The notes beneath the pieces were generated by a model. It saw only the letters and a program-made list of their open reading frames with translations, had not been told where the DNA came from and did no database searches. The translations under genes and the position numbers were made by a program. DNA of 64,000 nt from Bacillota bacterium (GTDB lineage: Bacteria > Bacillota > Clostridia > Lachnospirales > Cellulosilyticaceae), in assembly GCA_023393125.1 (NCBI GenBank), contig JAEWMQ010000106.1, positions 1-64,000 of the forward strand, read 5' to 3'. Below, piece after piece: positions 51,287 through 60,233 of the stretch. Position 1 is the stretch's first letter. Every line of letters begins with the position of its first letter.

Positions 51287-51473
51287 ATGGAGAAAGGATG
51301 TTGTAAAACAGAACATAATAAGCATATATCAGTTGTTAGCTAAAAACAAGGCTATAGGGGTAATTGAATAAGAACATAGGATTTAAATATAATTACAAAA
51401 TATTTTGCTATAAAGCACAGAATCCTCTATAATAGAGTTAAATCGACAAGTTTTACAAGCTATCAAAGAAGAA

Positions 51474-51503
51474 TTGTATAATAAGCAAGAAATATAGTAT
51501 AAT
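51474..51503 (+). promoter_or_regulatory. Promoter of the coiled-coil/Yip1-like gene pair
   Basis: TTGTAT (51474-51479), 18 bases, TATAAT (51498-51503). Confidence 0.6.
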
Positions 51504-51544
51504 GCTAGGTAAAATAAAAGAATTAGCTATATAAGGAGTAAAAG

Positions 51545-53029
51545 ATGGAAAGAATAAAGGAAGAATTTAATCGATATAAATGGGTATTATTAGCAGGTGT
51601 TATTGTAGCAATACTTATAGGATTAATTACCGCGAATCTTCATGTTTTACAATTTATGACCTATAAAATGCAAGGGAATACAAAAGGAATCATTAGCATT
51701 TTAGAGGATAGTGTAAAAAATAGTAACGTACAAGCAGATTGGTATTTTTCACAAGGAATAGACTATTTATTAAGTGAAAAAGAACTATCAGAGGAGAGCA
51801 GACAATTTTTTGAAACTTATTTTGAAGATTTCACAGTAGAAAAGAAATTAGAAGTGATTGAAGGATATAATAAAAAGAAACTATTGATGCCAACAACGCA
51901 TATTCTAATGCAAACGATTATGGAAAACTTAGATCATTCTAGCATACAAGGTTATATAAAGAGGATGTCGGGGAGTGATTTAGAACAAGGACTTGTTATA
52001 TATTATGGAAATGATGTCAAAGTAGATACAGCTTTTATTGAGAGTATGTATAAACTGTTAAGCATATATCCAAATAGATTGCCATTTGAGAAATTTAAAT
52101 TTGATTTATATCCTATTCTTTCTTTAACAGGAGAAGACAATGAGATTAAAAAGACAGCTATTTTTAATAAGCTAGAACCAGAACTAGCAAAAGAAAGTAT
52201 TTTCAAATCCTTAAAAAATCAATCAGTGGAAGGTGAGCAATTAAGAAAGTGGGTAGAATTCTTAAATAAAACTCAAATTCTAGATAATGGAGTTTATACT
52301 AAGTTTAATAGCTTGTACAGTGAGATCTACCTCATACGTAGTCAATACAAGCAGCTAGATGCGCAAGAGATAGACCTTAAGAATAAAAAGGAAGCTGTAG
52401 AAGTACAAATAGGACAAAGTTTAAAAGAGTTAGAAAGTAAAAAGAATGAACTAGCAAGTTTAAATAATGAAATAAGTGGTATAGATAGTCAATTAGGGGA
52501 ATTAACAGACTATGCGTATATGGCTCTATATATTGAAAAATCTTCTGGAACAGGTAGTAATGAATATGAAGCCTCAATTCCTAAAAAGGGGATTTTCGGA
52601 AATTACAAACCGTCTAGTCAAAAGTATATTGTAAAACTTTCAGAGACAAGCTTTTTAAAAGAAGGGGTCTATTATGTAGATATTTATCTAAAAGGCACCA
52701 AGACAAATAATAAGGGAAATGAATATCCTTATTACGTAGAAGTTTCTAGTAATGAGCTAAATAATATAGCCACATTACAAGGACAACGAAGCCAAAAAGT
52801 AGAAGAAAGAACGGCAGTGCAGCAAGGGATTAATCAGTTAGAAAATGAAGTAAATAGTATTAAAGAAGAAATGGGATATGATGAAACTCAAGAAGCATTA
52901 AAAAATATTGCAGTAGAAAGAGAAAATTTTAAAAAGAAATTGAATGAAAAAATTGTAGAGATAAAAACGCTATTTGGTCTTGGTGATTTAAAAATTACCA
53001 TGGAGGTAGAAGACTCTAAAAAAGAATAG
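51545..53029 (+). CDS. Membrane-anchored coiled-coil protein of unknown function
   Basis: 494 residues; ATG after AAGGAG. One membrane helix at about 13-32 (WVLLAGVIVAILIGLITA) with the bulk outside or inside depending on topology. Residues 35-250 are helical, perhaps TPR-like. Two long coiled coils (about 265-325 and 415-475) flank a beta-rich domain (about 330-410: YMALYIEKSSGTGSNEYEAS, KYIVKLSETSFLKEGVYYVD), like a helical hairpin carrying a small domain at its tip. I recognise no family. It is followed 41 bases later by a small multi-helix membrane protein, so the two probably form a unit. A short zinc ribbon often seen in similar clostridial membrane proteins is absent. Confidence 0.7.
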   Translation: MERIKEEFNRYKWVLLAGVIVAILIGLITANLHVLQFMTYKMQGNTKGIISILEDSVKNSNVQADWYFSQGIDYLLSEKELSEESRQFFETYFEDFTVEKKLEVIEGYNKKKLLMPTTHILMQTIMENLDHSSIQGYIKRMSGSDLEQGLVIYYGNDVKVDTAFIESMYKLLSIYPNRLPFEKFKFDLYPILSLTGEDNEIKKTAIFNKLEPELAKESIFKSLKNQSVEGEQLRKWVEFLNKTQILDNGVYTKFNSLYSEIYLIRSQYKQLDAQEIDLKNKKEAVEVQIGQSLKELESKKNELASLNNEISGIDSQLGELTDYAYMALYIEKSSGTGSNEYEASIPKKGIFGNYKPSSQKYIVKLSETSFLKEGVYYVDIYLKGTKTNNKGNEYPYYVEVSSNELNNIATLQGQRSQKVEERTAVQQGINQLENEVNSIKEEMGYDETQEALKNIAVERENFKKKLNEKIVEIKTLFGLGDLKITMEVEDSKKE

Positions 53030-53070
53030 ATAAAATAAAGAAAAAACGATATATTGGGGAGTTGGGGGAA

Positions 53071-53643
53071 ATGAATACGGAAAATTTTAAACTAGATAAA
53101 TCAAACCTAGTTATCCAAAAAAATAATTTACTAGCATGGTTATGTCCTAAAAGTACAGTAGAAAAAATAAGAGATAATAATAAGGTTGCCAAAGGACTAC
53201 TTTTATTTGTAATATTACTTAGTATTTGTAGTAAAATGCTAGATAGAGGTTCCTTTAATATTCTTATGATTGGAGAAGTAATTATTTCCATACTCATATT
53301 TGTTGCATTTCTCCAAGTAATATTTTGGATAGCGAATGGGAAGATCTCTTTTGTTAAAAGTATTAATTTATCGGTATACATACATAGTTGGGTAATATTC
53401 GCCAATATATGTAGTGGTATACCTATAGTATCGGTAATAACGTTTATCGGTGCACAGTTATTAGGTGTTTATTTGCAATACTTAGTAGGAATACATGTTG
53501 TGCATGCAGATACTAAGCGACTAAAAAATATTTGCTTAGTAGAATTACTTTTAATCTTATTTTCTTTAGTGGTACAGTTATTGACTACATGGGGAATATA
53601 TGTAGCTTATAGCACAAAAATCTATCATTTCCCATTAGCATAA
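53071..53643 (+). CDS. Yip1-like multi-pass membrane protein
   Basis: 190 residues from ATG 53071, nine bases after GGGGAG; a TTG at 53062 overlaps that site. After a polar N-terminus of about 45 residues there are five hydrophobic helices, with a final motif-free tail. The layout and the LAWLCPKSTVEKIRDNNK lead-in resemble Yip1/DUF1282-type proteins, but the likeness is weak. Encoded with the coiled-coil protein upstream, and followed by a strong bidirectional terminator. Function unknown. Confidence 0.6.
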   Translation: MNTENFKLDKSNLVIQKNNLLAWLCPKSTVEKIRDNNKVAKGLLLFVILLSICSKMLDRGSFNILMIGEVIISILIFVAFLQVIFWIANGKISFVKSINLSVYIHSWVIFANICSGIPIVSVITFIGAQLLGVYLQYLVGIHVVHADTKRLKNICLVELLLILFSLVVQLLTTWGIYVAYSTKIYHFPLA

Positions 53644-53660
53644 AAATAAATTCATTGATT

Positions 53661-53706
53661 AAAAGCCTTTTATAGTGATTTGCTAAAGTCACTATAAAAG
53701 GCTTTT
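53661..53706. terminator. Bidirectional terminator, 18-bp perfect stem
   Basis: AAAAGCCTTTTATAGTGA (53661-53678) and its complement (53689-53706). It serves the Yip1-like gene and the converging germination gene. Confidence 0.9.
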
Positions 53707-53710
53707 TAAA

Positions 53711-55150
53711 TTACTCGTTTCTTTTATTACTTATAGACTGTTTTGTAGCGATTCTTGTTCTAAAGAGCAAATGATAGAGAGCATTCCCGTTAAAAGGAAT
53801 TAAAGGATAGAGGTAAGGTTCATTCGTAAAGGTTTTGGTGCATGTAATGACTGTAATAATAATGACTAATGCAATAATAAAACCAATAGTACCCAATAGT
53901 CCAGTTAAGATAATGAGGAGTAACCTGGAGAATTTAAAAGCATAGGTAAGTTCAATACTTGTCTGGGTAAAACTAGAAAGAGCAATAACTGCTGTATATA
54001 AGATGGTATGAGGAATAAACCAACCAGTACCTACAGCAAAATCACCTAAAATTAACCCGCCTATAATAGAGAGAGAAGTACCTAAAGCACTGGGTGTATT
54101 TAAGGAAGCGAGGTTGAGACCATCTAAAGCAATTTCCAATATAATGAACTGAAGAAAGATGGGAATTGCATAGGGGGTATCAGGTAGTAAAAAAGCAGCA
54201 GCATTACCATTTACCCATTGAGGATTATCTGTTAAAAGAACAAAAAGTGGACTAATAAGAAGATTAGTGATAAACACTAAATATCTAATGATTCTCAAAT
54301 AGTTACCAGTTAATACTGGTAAATAATAATCATCTACGGATTGCATGAAATCAAAGATATTTGTTGGGAGGATAAGCGCAGTAGGGGTATTATCAACAAT
54401 AACAATAACTTTTCCTTCCATGAGGTGAGCAGCGGCTACATCAGGTCTTTCTGTATAACGTACTTTAGGGAAAGGGTTAAACCAAGAATAAGAATGTACA
54501 GATTCAACTAAGCTTTGATCTCCCATGGTTAAGGCATCTACATTAAGTGTTTTAATAGTTTGCTTAATTTTATAAAGTGTTTTCTTATCTACTTTATTAC
54601 GCATATAGCCAATAACCACATCTGTTCGGGAAATGTTACCGATATTCTCCATTTCAAAGACCAGATGAGGATCGCGGATGCGTCTACGAATTAAAGCAGT
54701 ATTAGAAATAAGAGTTTCTACAAATCCATCATGAGAGCCACGTAGTACCTTTTCTTTAGCTGGTTCTTCAGTACCACGAGCTGGATAAGTACGTAAGTCA
54801 ATAATAAGGCCTTCGGTATAAGTAGGTCCTAATAAAACAGTTTGTCCAGATAGTACTGCGACAATAAGATTATCAATATTACTATCAGTAGATACTTCTA
54901 TAGAGCTAATAGCTTTTTCTGAAAGTTCCTTGGCAGAATGAATGGTTTTGAAAGTTTCAGCAGAGAGGTTAGTCATATCACGACGTACATATTCTAAGTT
55001 AGTATCTTTGGCGAAACCATCTAAATAGTAGAGATAAAAAGTTGTTTCATGTACGGTGATTCTACGCTCTAGGACATCAAAGCTTTCTCCTAAGGGTAAA
55101 GATTCACGAAACATTTGTATGTTTTTGTCTAAGTTACTTGATAAAAGCAT
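53711..55150 (-). CDS. Spore germination protein, GerA/SpoVAF family
   Basis: 479 residues. The N-terminal soluble half (about 1-270) has VLLGPTYTEGLIIDLRTYPARG and TEEPAKEKVLRGSHDGFVE, followed by RRRIRDPHLVFE and IVDNTPTALILPTNIF, all GerA-A hallmarks. The C-terminal half has about five membrane helices (NAAAFLLPDTPYAIPIFLQF, ALDGLNLASLN, GTLGSTLS-like). The short N-terminal extension and LYYLDGFAKD segment resemble SpoVAF rather than nutrient receptors such as GerAA. No gerB or gerC partner is adjacent. It sits in the inner spore membrane and helps germination; whether as receptor or SpoVAF-like channel is uncertain. Start has AGGTGGTGA upstream. Confidence 0.87.
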   Translation of the reverse strand: MLLSSNLDKNIQMFRESLPLGESFDVLERRITVHETTFYLYYLDGFAKDTNLEYVRRDMTNLSAETFKTIHSAKELSEKAISSIEVSTDSNIDNLIVAVLSGQTVLLGPTYTEGLIIDLRTYPARGTEEPAKEKVLRGSHDGFVETLISNTALIRRRIRDPHLVFEMENIGNISRTDVVIGYMRNKVDKKTLYKIKQTIKTLNVDALTMGDQSLVESVHSYSWFNPFPKVRYTERPDVAAAHLMEGKVIVIVDNTPTALILPTNIFDFMQSVDDYYLPVLTGNYLRIIRYLVFITNLLISPLFVLLTDNPQWVNGNAAAFLLPDTPYAIPIFLQFIILEIALDGLNLASLNTPSALGTSLSIIGGLILGDFAVGTGWFIPHTILYTAVIALSSFTQTSIELTYAFKFSRLLLIILTGLLGTIGFIIALVIIITVITCTKTFTNEPYLYPLIPFNGNALYHLLFRTRIATKQSISNKRNE

Positions 55151-55301
55151 TAAGTCACCACCTGTCTATGATAAAATAGGATGTAACATAATACAAAAAA
55201 TTATACTTATTGATAATAAACTATGGAAACAATGGTAAATTAAATATATAATTTAAAGTAACTAGAAGTCATTAAAAGTGGTTTTTAGAAGAGGAGATAC
55301 T

Positions 55302-55760
55302 ATGGAAAAAGATATTGAGTTTATGAAAGAAGCATTAGTAGAAGCCGAGAAGGCATTTACATTAGATGAAACACCTATAGGAGCCGTTATTGTTTATAAG
55401 GATCAGATTATAGGTAGGGGGCATAATAAAAGAAATACAGATAAAAATGCCCTGGCTCATGCTGAAGTAATAGCTATTAATGAGGCTTGTAAGCATATAA
55501 AGGATTGGAGACTTGAAGAATGCACAATATATGTGACATTAGAGCCTTGTCCTATGTGTAGTGGTGCTATTGTACAAGCTAGGCTTCCTAGAGTGGTTTT
55601 TGGTGCACGTAGTCCAAAGGCAGGCTTTGGTGGTTCTGTATTAAATATATTACAGATGGATGAGCTCAATCATCGATGTGAAGTAGTAGAAGGTGTTTGT
55701 GAAGAAGAAGCAAGTCACTTGCTTAAAACCTATTTTAAGCAAATGAGACAAAAAAAATAA
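55302..55760 (+). CDS. tadA: tRNA-specific adenosine deaminase
   Basis: Start ATG 55302, five bases after AGAGGAGA; 152 residues. Catalytic motif HAE at 53-55 and zinc cysteines 83 and 86 in EPCPMCSGA. It converts the wobble adenosine of tRNA-Arg(ACG) to inosine. Other TadA marks: ETPIGAVIVYKDQIIGRG and ARSPKAGFGG. It lies upstream of the SRP RNA and dnaX, as in Bacillus. The following gene starts 18 bases later. Confidence 0.95.
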   Translation: MEKDIEFMKEALVEAEKAFTLDETPIGAVIVYKDQIIGRGHNKRNTDKNALAHAEVIAINEACKHIKDWRLEECTIYVTLEPCPMCSGAIVQARLPRVVFGARSPKAGFGGSVLNILQMDELNHRCEVVEGVCEEEASHLLKTYFKQMRQKK

Positions 55761-55778
55761 AATTATCGGAGGGGAATT

Positions 55779-56213
55779 ATGGCGGCAAATCCAAGACACA
55801 AGAAAGCAAGAATGCTTAGAGATTTTATGATTGAAACAAAAACAATTAACATGTTTAAAGAAGAAGAAAAAGATGATACTATCTTTTTTAGAAGTATCTA
55901 TCCTATGGGAGAAGATAAGAAACAGGTCGTTATTACTATTAATGACACAGTATACTTAGGTGTACAATCACTTTTATTAAATGAAATACCTGAGGAAAAA
56001 AATGAAGCAGTTCTTACATGCCTAAATGAATGTAACTTAGAGTTACCAACTGTAAAGTATGTGTTAACAAAAGATCAGTGTGTGATTGTATCTATGTTTT
56101 TCCCAGTTGATGAATCACACTTTAATGCAGGCTTAATTATGGGTGTTATCGTTCAAGTAATGAAGAATGTATCAGAAAAACATTATGAAAAGATAAAAGC
56201 GGCCTTAGCCTAA
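55779..56213 (+). CDS. YbjN-like small protein of unknown function
   Basis: 144 residues after GGAGGGG, 18 bases behind tadA. Alternating strands and helices: TIFFRSIYPMGEDKKQVVIT, NDTVYLGVQSLLLNEIPEEK, EAVLTCLNECNLELPTVKYV, VIVSMFFPVDES and AGLIMGVIVQVMKNVSEKHY. The length and pattern (strand pair, LxxLNxxNxxxxxxKxxxx, then a late helix) resemble the YbjN/type III secretion chaperone-like fold. That likeness is from memory of the pattern only. It is cytoplasmic and probably co-transcribed with tadA. Function unknown. Confidence 0.6.
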   Translation: MAANPRHKKARMLRDFMIETKTINMFKEEEKDDTIFFRSIYPMGEDKKQVVITINDTVYLGVQSLLLNEIPEEKNEAVLTCLNECNLELPTVKYVLTKDQCVIVSMFFPVDESHFNAGLIMGVIVQVMKNVSEKHYEKIKAALA

Positions 56214-56233
56214 TGAAATAAAAAAGAGAGTCA

Positions 56234-56262
56234 TTGACATATAGCATGAAAAAAGGTATACT
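56234..56262 (+). promoter_or_regulatory. Promoter of the SRP RNA gene
   Basis: TTGACA (56234-56239), 17 bases, TATACT (56257-56262): near consensus. Transcription would begin around 56269, some 20 bases before the mature RNA. Confidence 0.75.
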
Positions 56263-56290
56263 AATACCTGTGACAGATACTTGTCAAAAA

Positions 56291-56561
56291 ATTTCCGTGC
56301 TAGCCGGGGAGGTAGCGGTGCCCTGTACCTGCAACCCGCTATAGCAGGGGTGATGCTTTATCTGAGGCAGAAATTTGTATAGTCTGCCCTTAATAAGTGG
56401 CGATGAGGATTGGGTCTTACGCAATAAGCACTTATGAACCGTGTCAGGTCCGGAAGGAAGCAGCACTAAGTAAGATCGTTTATGTGCCGTGAGGTTGCCT
56501 AGTCTGAGTTAACTGTTAAGGTAACGTATATGGCTTTTTGTCGAAGTAAAGTGCACGGATA
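56291..56561 (+). ncRNA. ffs: Signal recognition particle RNA, large Firmicutes type
   Basis: The conserved domain IV loop GTCAGGTCCGGAAGGAAGCA (56441-56460) is exact. The 5' part (CCGTGCTAGCCGGGGAGGTA, 56295-56314) and GGTGCCCTGTACCTGCAA match the Alu-like domain of the Bacillus scRNA as I know it. The ends TTCCGTGC (56293-56300) and GTGCACGGA (56551-56559) pair to close the molecule. About 270 bases long, so it includes the Alu domain. It binds Ffh and guides membrane proteins to the translocon. Ends are approximate. Confidence 0.95.
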
Positions 56562-56586
56562 TATTTATAAATATGAGATAGAAAGA

Positions 56587-56619
56587 GTAAGCAAAAGAGC
56601 TTAGTCTTTTTTTTTTTTG
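56587..56619 (+). terminator. Terminator of the SRP RNA gene
   Basis: GAGTAAGC/GCTTAGTC stem with one mismatch and a 6-base loop, followed by twelve T residues. Confidence 0.75.
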
Positions 56620-56668
56620 CATAAAAATCAACAAACTGAGTCCTAAAACTAAAACTCAGTTTGTTGAT
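56620..56668 (-). terminator. Terminator overlapping the end of the araC-type gene
   Basis: ATCAACAAACTGAGT (56627-56641) and its exact complement (56654-56668). On the minus strand TTTTTATGC follows. The stop codon of the gene (56649-56651) is inside the loop. Confidence 0.8.
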
Positions 56669-57566
56669 CGAGTTTATGTACTTGTGTAAGTGCATAATAC
56701 CTTTGCCTGTAACCAGAAGGGGTATGATGCATAATTTTTTTAAATAATTTAGCAAAGTATGCCGTGTCATTAAAACCGACTTCATCTGCAATATCAGAGA
56801 TGGATAGAGTCGATTCTCTAAGTAAGATTGCAGAAAGATTAATACGATGTTTATTTAAGTAGGTAATGATCGTTTCTCCCGTTGCTTCAAAAAAACGATT
56901 GCTAAGAGTGGTACGATTGACATGAAAGTGCCTGCTCAATTGAGGGATGGTGATTTTTTGCTTGTGATTATTATGTAAATATAAAAGAACATCTTTAACC
57001 TCAAAAGAAGTTTCAGCAATAAGTGCATTAGATAAAAGAGAATAAGTTTTTACTAATGTTTGAAGATAAGCTATGAACTCGCATAATCTTAAGGATAAAA
57101 GAGTTGGCTGATCTTGAACAGGTGAAATCATATCTAATAATTTTGCAAGATGTTTTAAAACGGGCTCAGAAGTCGAAATATATCCATTATAATTTTTAAA
57201 TCTTTTAAAGAAAATAGATAAACTCATAGTATGTTTAATATCTTCTACAGAAAAAGAGTGATCTAAAGTTCTAACATTTTCTAGTGTGAAGTATTCTTTA
57301 AGGGCATTTGGATGAAATGAGATTACTCTTCCTGTAATATTAGATTTAGGAGAAAGACGAAGTCTCTCTGTTTCGTTTAAAAAAATAATCATAGGAGCAT
57401 TTATAGAAATAGCCTGTTCATTAATCAAGGCTGATCCCATGCCTTTTTCAATAATGATAATACTTAATCTATCATGATGCTCTATTAAATGCATATCAGT
57501 AATTAGAGGTGCTATATTAAAGTTGTTATAAATTTGGTTAGGGGAAATGCTATATAAAAAGCCCAC
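56649..57566 (-). CDS. AraC family transcriptional regulator
   Basis: The start is GTG 57566, seven bases after GGAGG; a longer frame from TTG 57605 would include that site. The 305-residue protein has an N-terminal cupin-like sensor (LSIIIIEKGMGSALINEQAI, MIIFLNETERL) and a C-terminal pair of helix-turn-helix units (ITIPQLSRHFHVNRTTLSNR and LSISDIADEVGFNDTAYFAK). Such proteins usually sense a sugar or other small ligand. No target operon is next to it. It is minus-strand and interrupts the usual SRP RNA-dnaX spacing. Confidence 0.88.
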   Translation of the reverse strand: MGFLYSISPNQIYNNFNIAPLITDMHLIEHHDRLSIIIIEKGMGSALINEQAISINAPMIIFLNETERLRLSPKSNITGRVISFHPNALKEYFTLENVRTLDHSFSVEDIKHTMSLSIFFKRFKNYNGYISTSEPVLKHLAKLLDMISPVQDQPTLLSLRLCEFIAYLQTLVKTYSLLSNALIAETSFEVKDVLLYLHNNHKQKITIPQLSRHFHVNRTTLSNRFFEATGETIITYLNKHRINLSAILLRESTLSISDIADEVGFNDTAYFAKLFKKIMHHTPSGYRQRYYALTQVHKLDQQTEF

Positions 57567-57730
57567 AAGAGTTCCTCCGTTAAAATAATGTCGTAAAATA
57601 TACAAATTTGGCTAAATAAAATATATCACAAATTATTTAATCTATCAATACAAGTGTTTAATAATAGATTATAGGGTAAATATTGTACTATGCTAAAGCT
57701 TTAGTTAAGTGAACGCATATCAATTTTGAG

Positions 57731-57771
57731 CAAAAAGGAGTACTACTAGGAAAATGTAGGACTCCTTTTTA
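57731..57771. terminator. Bidirectional terminator
   Basis: AAAAAGGAGT (57732-57741) pairs with ACTCCTTTTT (57761-57770) with an inner CTA/TAG stem. It ends the ytaF transcript on the minus strand. Confidence 0.82.
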
Positions 57772-57784
57772 CAGTTATTTGATA

Positions 57785-58408
57785 TTAAAGAATCTTGAGT
57801 AATGCAAGCAAAATAAGAGTAGCACCACCTAGCCAAGAAAGATCTAGATTAAGTTTTTCTGCACATTTACTTCCTAGAATACCACCTAGTATAATTGCTG
57901 CTGAGTTAAGGAGAAGGGATAGGATGGTAATTTGTAAGAGGTTGACAGAAGCTAAGGCTACACCAAAACCTATAACTAAACTATCTAGAGAAAGGGCAAT
58001 ACCAAGGTAAAGGGCCTCTTTGGCACTTAATGTTTGGGAGTGGTCAATATCAGCAAGTATTGCATCGGCATAAACGTTAAGTACTAGTTTGAAATTAAGG
58101 AGCTTAAGCTCGATATTCCCGGATGAAGTTGCTTTTTTATTCAAATATTGTTTAAGTAGACCTTCAAAAAGTCGCATAAATCCTAAAATAAATAAGATGC
58201 CAAAACAAATGAAGCTAGTTAAGTTTTCAGGAATGAATCCTTTAATAATAGAACCAAGACTAATAGAAATAATAAGAAAGAGTGTAGAAATTCCTGTAAG
58301 AATTAAGCCGGAAACGGCTGGAATTTTAATTTTATTGGTACCATAAGCAAAACTAGCTAGGCAGGCATCTACGCAAAGTGAAATAACAAGTAAAGCAGAT
58401 TCTAACAT
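57785..58408 (-). CDS. ytaF: Sporulation membrane protein YtaF
   Basis: Start ATG 58408 (207 residues) with GAGG nine bases upstream; the longer TTG frame from 58423 includes that site. The protein has about six hydrophobic helices, the opening LLVISLCVDACLASFAYGTNKIKIP and a second SLDSLVIGFGVALASVNL, the internal repeat of the MntP/YtaF fold with paired Asp residues. YtaF is produced in sporulation in Bacillus; its transport substrate is not settled. Related MntP proteins export manganese. It supports the view that this organism makes spores. Minus strand, monocistronic, with a terminator. Confidence 0.87.
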   Translation of the reverse strand: MLESALLVISLCVDACLASFAYGTNKIKIPAVSGLILTGISTLFLIISISLGSIIKGFIPENLTSFICFGILFILGFMRLFEGLLKQYLNKKATSSGNIELKLLNFKLVLNVYADAILADIDHSQTLSAKEALYLGIALSLDSLVIGFGVALASVNLLQITILSLLLNSAAIILGGILGSKCAEKLNLDLSWLGGATLILLALLKIL

Positions 58409-58521
58409 AGTAAGTAACCTCAATTATTAAAGTGATACTATATATACTATGGGAAATAGTAAAAAAGGTAACTTGACCAGCTGTTAAAAAGCTACTTCTT
58501 GTATTAGAAAGCTTTAAATTG

Positions 58522-58530
58522 TGGTATAAT
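58522..58530 (+). promoter_or_regulatory. Extended -10 promoter of dnaX
   Basis: TGGTATAAT, a consensus extended -10, about 45 bases before the dnaX start; no good -35. Confidence 0.5.
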
Positions 58531-58573
58531 AAATGATAGAGAAAATTTGATTGTCAATAAGAGAGGAGAAAAC

Positions 58574-60187
58574 ATGAGTTACTTAGCATTGTATAGAAAG
58601 TATAGACCGTATACTTTTGATGATGTAGTAGGACAAGAGCATATTGTACGTACACTTAAAAACCAAATTAATTCACATCGTGTGGCTCATGCTTATCTAT
58701 TTTCAGGAAGTAGAGGAACGGGTAAGACTTCTATTGCCAAAATCTTTGCAAGAGCAGTTAACTGTGGAGAACCAGTTAATGGTTCTGCTTGCGGTAAATG
58801 TGAAGCATGTGAGAAAATAAATGATGGAGCAGGGATTAATATTATAGAAATAGATGCTGCTTCTCATAATGGTGTAGATAATATTCGTGAAATTAACGAA
58901 GAGGTTAAATATACGCCAGCTGTAGGAAAGTATAAAGTGTATATTATCGATGAGGTACATATGCTCTCTACAGGTGCTTTTAATGCCCTTTTAAAAACAT
59001 TAGAAGAGCCTCCGGCTCATGTCATTTTTATTTTGGCAACAACAGATCCGCAGAAAATTCCAGTTACTATTTTATCTAGATGTCAACGCTTTGATTTTAA
59101 ACGTATTTCAGCCAAAGAAATTGAAGAAACGCTTATTGGATATATGAAAGCAGAGCAAATTGACATAGAAGAAAAAGCATTGGCCTATATTGCTAGATTA
59201 GCTGATGGTGGGATGCGTGATGCGCTTAGTATTTTAGAACAAAGTATTTCTTTTTACTTTGGTGAAATTATTACACTAGATAAGGTGCTATACTTAGTTG
59301 GAGCTGTAGATAGTAGTATATTGTTTGAAATGATAAATGCTATTTCGATAAAGGATGCAGTGAAGGTTTTAGAACTTTGTGAAGAGGTGAATAGGCAAGG
59401 TAGAAGTTTAAGACAGTTTGTAAGTGATTTACTAGAGCATAGTCGTAATCTTTTAGTTGCTAAAACAACTAAAGGCGGCGTAGAAGTGCTAGATTATAGT
59501 TTGGAATATATTGAAGCGCTTAAAAGACAAGCAGATGATATAAGTACTAATGAACTTATGCGCTATATGAAGCATTTAAGCACATTAGAATATGACATGC
59601 GTACATCGGTTTCACCTAGAATTTTATTAGAGGTGGCACTGCTTAAATTAATCGAAGTGCAGATGGATAGTTCACCAGAAGGAATGATGACAAAGGTACA
59701 GCTGCTCGAAGAAAAGCTAGAGCAATTGATGAAAAATGGACTTACAGTAGCTGCGCCAGTACAAATGGTAGAGGCTGCTCCTAAAAAAGAAATAGTACCG
59801 CATAAATTGCCAGAAGCTGTTCCAGAAGAGGTGAAAGGCTTAAAAGATAAGTGGCCTCAAATTGTAAGCAAACTAGGAACTACCTCTGCAGCTAGAACGG
59901 TTTATGCAACAGCAGAAGCCGGATATATAGAAGGTGACATTTTATATATTGTACATCGTAAAGGAATGGAAGCAGGTGTCAATAAGTATCTAGATGAAAT
60001 TAAAGAGGTTATTAATCAAGTAGCAGGTAAAAATGTTAAGGTAAGAACTATTTCAGTAGATGATTATGCCAATAAATCTATTGAAACATATGGGTCTAGT
60101 CCTAAGCTTTCAGAAGAGGTTCAAGATATTTCGCAGGTATTAAGAAGTGTACAATCAAAAATAAACTTTAATATTGAAGTTAAATAA
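58574..60187 (+). CDS. dnaX: DNA polymerase III subunits gamma/tau
   Basis: Start ATG 58574 with GAGAGGAG upstream; 537 residues. Walker A GSRGTGKTS (44-52), zinc cysteines 64, 73, 76 and 79, Walker B YIIDEVHML, sensor 1 ILSRCQRFDF. The C-terminal third is the tau-like part that contacts the polymerase. It is the motor of the clamp loader. I see no A-run slippage site of the kind that makes a separate gamma product in E. coli, so one product is likely. ybaB follows 46 bases later and recR overlaps ybaB, a conserved Firmicutes trio. Confidence 0.96.
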   Translation: MSYLALYRKYRPYTFDDVVGQEHIVRTLKNQINSHRVAHAYLFSGSRGTGKTSIAKIFARAVNCGEPVNGSACGKCEACEKINDGAGINIIEIDAASHNGVDNIREINEEVKYTPAVGKYKVYIIDEVHMLSTGAFNALLKTLEEPPAHVIFILATTDPQKIPVTILSRCQRFDFKRISAKEIEETLIGYMKAEQIDIEEKALAYIARLADGGMRDALSILEQSISFYFGEIITLDKVLYLVGAVDSSILFEMINAISIKDAVKVLELCEEVNRQGRSLRQFVSDLLEHSRNLLVAKTTKGGVEVLDYSLEYIEALKRQADDISTNELMRYMKHLSTLEYDMRTSVSPRILLEVALLKLIEVQMDSSPEGMMTKVQLLEEKLEQLMKNGLTVAAPVQMVEAAPKKEIVPHKLPEAVPEEVKGLKDKWPQIVSKLGTTSAARTVYATAEAGYIEGDILYIVHRKGMEAGVNKYLDEIKEVINQVAGKNVKVRTISVDDYANKSIETYGSSPKLSEEVQDISQVLRSVQSKINFNIEVK

Positions 60188-60233
60188 GGTAAAATAGATA
60201 CCATAATACAGTGTTATTTAGGAGGAACAAAGA

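Larger units (their letters stand above)
51123..51544. other. Gene-free divergent region with promoters and a minus-strand hairpin
   Basis: It holds the minus-strand promoter of the YjiH gene (51174-51202), a hairpin with a minus-strand T tail (51252-51286), about 180 bases of unassigned DNA, and the plus-strand promoter of the coiled-coil gene (51474-51503). A 90-codon open frame at 51099-51371 has no ribosome binding site or family likeness and is not called. Confidence 0.6.

Noticed and set aside
51099..51371. 90-codon plus-strand frame overlapping the start of the YjiH gene
   Set aside because: No ribosome binding site, overlaps promoter and hairpin signals, and the product resembles no protein.
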